Positions 6,336 to 7,944 of a DNA stretch of 7,944 nt are shown here, in pieces. The translations under genes were made by a program, and so were the position numbers. The notes under the pieces were generated by a model. It saw only the letters and a program-made list of their open reading frames with translations, was not told the DNA's origin and ran no database searches. How positions within the stretch are numbered: position 1 is the stretch's first letter; each line of letters begins with the position of its first letter. Origin of the DNA: Thermodesulfovibrionia bacterium (lineage in GTDB: Bacteria; Nitrospirota; Thermodesulfovibrionia; UBA6902); NCBI GenBank assembly GCA_947258735.1, contig CAMYJJ010000138.1, forward strand, positions 1 through 7,944, in the 5' to 3' direction.

Positions 6336-6791
6336 CTATGACTCCTTGGAAAGCAGGGCCCCTGTATTGGACTGTCTGCTCTCATTAAAAAAAGACTGGA
6401 AAAACCCTGAGGATGTCCTGACCTGCAGTAATGACCTGTCTATGAGGACAGAGTTAAACCTGTTCATTTCTTCGATACCCTGAAGCAGGGATATCAGCTG
6501 GGAACGCAATTCCGGTATCTGATCGTTTTTTGTGAGTTTGCCAAGCTCATGGAGACTCATATCACAGTCAGCATCATTATCATGGGCGAATTCAGCGAGC
6601 AATCTCTGACGTTCTTCCTCCAGCAATCTCAATCTCATGACGATCGTGTCTTTCTTCTTGGAAATCTGCTCAATCCTGTCAGCGTCAATATCAACAAGAC
6701 TCTTTCTCTCATCAGTAAGGAGTTCAAGAAGAATCTTATACGAATTAATCTGCTCTCTCAGAATATTTATGATGGCCTGATCGGATTTCAT
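6336..6791 (-). CDS. flgN: FlgN family export chaperone for FlgK and FlgL
   Basis: FlgN is a cytoplasmic, almost entirely helical chaperone that binds the C-terminal helices of FlgK and FlgL and delivers them to the export gate. The 151-residue product is predicted helical from its heptad-like pattern: a first helix about 1-30, a second highly charged one about 35-72 (RLRLLEEERQRLLAEF), and a third about 90-125 ending MNRFNSVLIDRSLLQVRT, the most conserved FlgN stretch. FlgN proteins diverge strongly, so identification rests on this C-terminal segment, length and position between flgM and flgK. The start overlaps the flgM stop as ATGA; only a weak GGAAG precedes it. The stop abuts the flgK start, so chaperone and clients are made together. 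Confidence 0.9.
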   Translation of the reverse strand: MKSDQAIINILREQINSYKILLELLTDERKSLVDIDADRIEQISKKKDTIVMRLRLLEEERQRLLAEFAHDNDADCDMSLHELGKLTKNDQIPELRSQLISLLQGIEEMNRFNSVLIDRSLLQVRTSSGFFQSFFNESRQSNTGALLSKES

Positions 6792-7081
6792 ATTTCTTCC
6801 AGCATTTTCTCCGCTACGTTATATGAATCAACGTTATAAAATCCTGTATCAATGGCCTTCTGAAGCTGTTCCACCCTGTCTGTCCTGATATCCGGCAGAT
6901 CATGAATGAGCTTCTTGAGCTGACTTAATTCCTGCACCTTCCCTGAAAGGCTGATTTTATCCCCGTCTCTGCTGTTGCTGTCTGTTTCAGAACTCTTTCC
7001 AGCCTGTTCCTTATTATTGAGATCATTGACCTTGCCATACAGGTCTCTTCCTTCTATCGGATTATATCCCTGAATTTTCAT
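6788..7081 (-). CDS. flgM: Anti-sigma-28 factor FlgM
   Basis: FlgM binds and inactivates sigma-28 (FliA) and is exported through the completed hook-basal body, freeing FliA to transcribe late genes. The 97-residue product has a hydrophilic, probably disordered N-terminal half (1-40). The conserved region follows: DKISLSGKVQEL at 41-52, then IRTDRVEQLQKAID at 65-78, GFYNVDSYNVAEKML at 80-94 and an acidic end. These are the FliA-binding helices. GGGG lies about 7 nt upstream of the ATG as a modest ribosome site. Two candidate sigma-28 promoters lie in the gap upstream, consistent with the feedback seen in enterics, where flgM is also made from a class-3 promoter. It overlaps flgN by ATGA. Confidence 0.94.
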   Translation of the reverse strand: MKIQGYNPIEGRDLYGKVNDLNNKEQAGKSSETDSNSRDGDKISLSGKVQELSQLKKLIHDLPDIRTDRVEQLQKAIDTGFYNVDSYNVAEKMLEEI

Positions 7082-7129
7082 TTTCTTACCCCTTTCTTAC
7101 TTGTATTCTCTCTATATAAATTATATATA

Positions 7130-7137
7130 TTATCGGG
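7130..7137 (-). promoter_or_regulatory. Weak candidate sigma-28 -10 element proximal to flgM
   Basis: The minus strand reads CCCGATAA, seven of eight matches to the FliA -10. At the expected 15-nt distance upstream is only CAAC, a poor -35. A start about 42 nt before the flgM ATG would fit well, but the missing -35 keeps confidence low. Confidence 0.3.
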
Positions 7138-7210
7138 TTGAATAATATATATGTTGCGGTATTGAGTAATCATTTCACAGGTTGACGTTATTATTAAGAG
7201 TATATGTATA

Positions 7211-7238
7211 GTATCGGCATAATATTTTTATATCTTTA
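7211..7238 (-). promoter_or_regulatory. Candidate sigma-28 promoter of flgM, overlapping the end of flgJ
   Basis: The minus strand has TAAA, 16 bases, then GCCGATAC. The -10 matches the FliA consensus at seven of eight positions, and the spacing is one base longer than the ideal 15. The TAAA overlaps the TAA stop of flgJ. The start would fall near 7204, giving a leader of about 120 nt for flgM. A FliA promoter for flgM is expected from other bacteria. Confidence 0.6.
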
Positions 7239-7598
7239 ATCATTTTTTAATATGTTCTTATCTGAACCGGTTGAAACGGGCATACGTTCCAGCCAGTTTA
7301 GTATCGCATCCTGCAGGCCCATCCCCCTTTTTGCAAACAGCTTTGATATCTCAACATCAAACATGCTCATATATGTGGCATGTCCCGTACTCTTCTTATC
7401 TTCTGTTAATGTGCCTGCAGTCTCCCTCATTGTCTTGAGCAATTGATACGCAAAAAGAGATTCCATCTCTTCCGCCACCTTTTTATATTCCTTCGAACTC
7501 TCTGTATCTTTTAAATTTTCCAGTTTCCCTTTACTATTATGTTTCTCATGAGTGCCGGCGGATGACAGGAGAGTATGTATCGAAGATGCAATGTCCAT
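7236..7598 (-). CDS. flgJ: Single-domain FlgJ-type rod-binding protein
   Basis: The N-terminal domain of FlgJ caps and scaffolds the growing rod in the periplasm. The 120-residue product corresponds only to this domain: VAEEMESLFAYQLLKTMRET at 41-60 and the second conserved block MFDVEISKLFAKRGMGLQDA around 79-98. The first 35 or so residues are polar and variable. The C-terminal peptidoglycan hydrolase (muramidase) domain of enteric FlgJ is absent. No frame continuation is visible downstream, so this is a natural short form rather than a truncation. The ATG shares one base with the flgI stop (TGATG), with GGAG about 8 nt upstream inside flgI. The wall-lysing enzyme needed for rod passage must be encoded elsewhere. 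Its TAA stop lies inside a candidate promoter for flgM. Confidence 0.92.
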   Translation of the reverse strand: MDIASSIHTLLSSAGTHEKHNSKGKLENLKDTESSKEYKKVAEEMESLFAYQLLKTMRETAGTLTEDKKSTGHATYMSMFDVEISKLFAKRGMGLQDAILNWLERMPVSTGSDKNILKND

Positions 7599-7944
7599 CA
7601 GATAATCTCCAGTTCCGCTTTTAACGCTCCAGATGCCTTGAGCGCCTGCAGGATTGATATAAGATCACGGGGGGTGACACCCAGGGTGTTTAATGCCCTG
7701 ATGACTTCTCCCAGGGTAACTCCTGATACCTCTACGAGCGATGCCTTCTGCTCTGTAACAGATATGTTCGTTCTTGGAACAACAGTTGTCTGTGCTCCCT
7801 CCGGTGAAAACGGGAGGGGCTGGGAAACTTCAGGGCGCTCCCTGATCTCTATGGCCAGCGACCCATGGGCAATGGCGACCGGTGATATCCTGACCTGATT
7901 ACCAATAATGACCGTACCTGTCCTCTCATTAATAATTATCTTTG
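7598..7944 (-). CDS. flgI: P-ring protein FlgI, C-terminal part (5' end outside the window)
   Basis: FlgI forms the periplasmic P ring around the flagellar rod in diderm bacteria. Reading the minus strand from base 7942 gives 114 codons before TGA. They are highly characteristic of the FlgI C-terminus: IINERTGTVIIGNQVRISPV then AIAHGSL, followed by PEVSQPLPFSPEG, then TTVVPRTNISV, and finally VTLGEVIRALNTLGVTPRDL and ISILQALKASGALKAEL. The signal peptide and most of the protein lie beyond the right edge. The stop TGA overlaps the flgJ ATG by one base, so the two are co-translated. Its presence is the best evidence that the organism has an outer membrane. Confidence 0.96.
   Translation of the reverse strand, partial: KIIINERTGTVIIGNQVRISPVAIAHGSLAIEIRERPEVSQPLPFSPEGAQTTVVPRTNISVTEQKASLVEVSGVTLGEVIRALNTLGVTPRDLISILQALKASGALKAELEII

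Noticed and set aside
6395..6415. Residues TSSGFFQ occur in both FlgN and FliD, suggesting a shared motif
   Set aside because: The segments lie in unrelated structural contexts and surrounding residues do not match; coincidence is the simpler explanation.
1..7944. Mobile elements, CRISPR arrays, tRNA or rRNA genes, toxin-antitoxin or defence genes
   Set aside because: No spaced repeats, terminal inverted repeats, transposase motifs, RNA-gene signatures or defence domains were seen; the window is filled by conserved flagellar genes.

Overview
This window is a late-flagellar gene cluster. Every gene I can support lies on the minus strand, so transcription runs from high to low coordinates. In transcription order the genes are flgI (3' end only), a single-domain flgJ-type rod-binding gene, flgM, flgN, flgK, flgL, csrA, fliW, fliC (flagellin), flaG and fliD. 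The first codons of one further gene, at the position where fliS usually sits, run off the left edge. No mobile element, CRISPR array, rRNA or tRNA was seen.

Organism: FlgI, the P-ring protein, implies a diderm (Gram-negative-type) envelope. The csrA-fliW pair is absent from enteric gammaproteobacteria. Together with flgI-flgJ-flgM-flgN-flgK-flgL-csrA-fliW-fliC-flaG-fliD order, a compact 282-residue flagellin and moderate, slightly AT-rich composition, it suggests a Desulfobacterota/Desulfuromonadia-like or Nitrospirota-like bacterium. That placement is inference; the window holds no phylogenetic marker that settles it.

Layout: (1) 7944-7236, end of flgI and flgJ, overlapping by one base. 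(2) 7235-7082, a short AT-rich gap with one good and one weak candidate sigma-28 (FliA) promoter in front of flgM. (3) 7081-3826, flgM-flgN-flgK-flgL, tightly coupled by ATGA overlaps or abutting stop/start codons. (4) 3739-3102, csrA-fliW, coupled by an ATGA overlap. (5) 3101-2700, a gap of about 400 bases with a near-perfect sigma-28 promoter and a leader of about 165 nt for flagellin. (6) 2699-1851, fliC, followed by a strong hairpin. (7) 1769-1, flaG, fliD and the start of a further gene.

How the genes work together: FlgI and FlgJ finish the rod and P ring. FlgN is the export chaperone for FlgK and FlgL, which form the hook-filament junction. FliD caps the growing filament of FliC, and FlaG affects filament length. 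Two checkpoints are encoded side by side. FlgM holds sigma-28 inactive until the hook is complete. CsrA represses flagellin translation until FliW, released from flagellin, titrates it. The flagellin leader carries a hairpin that presents GGA in a hexaloop about 50 nt upstream of a GGAGGA Shine-Dalgarno. This is the kind of two-site layout CsrA uses on Bacillus hag mRNA, and it is the most interesting regulatory signal here. The protein content itself is conventional; I do not see an undescribed multi-gene system.
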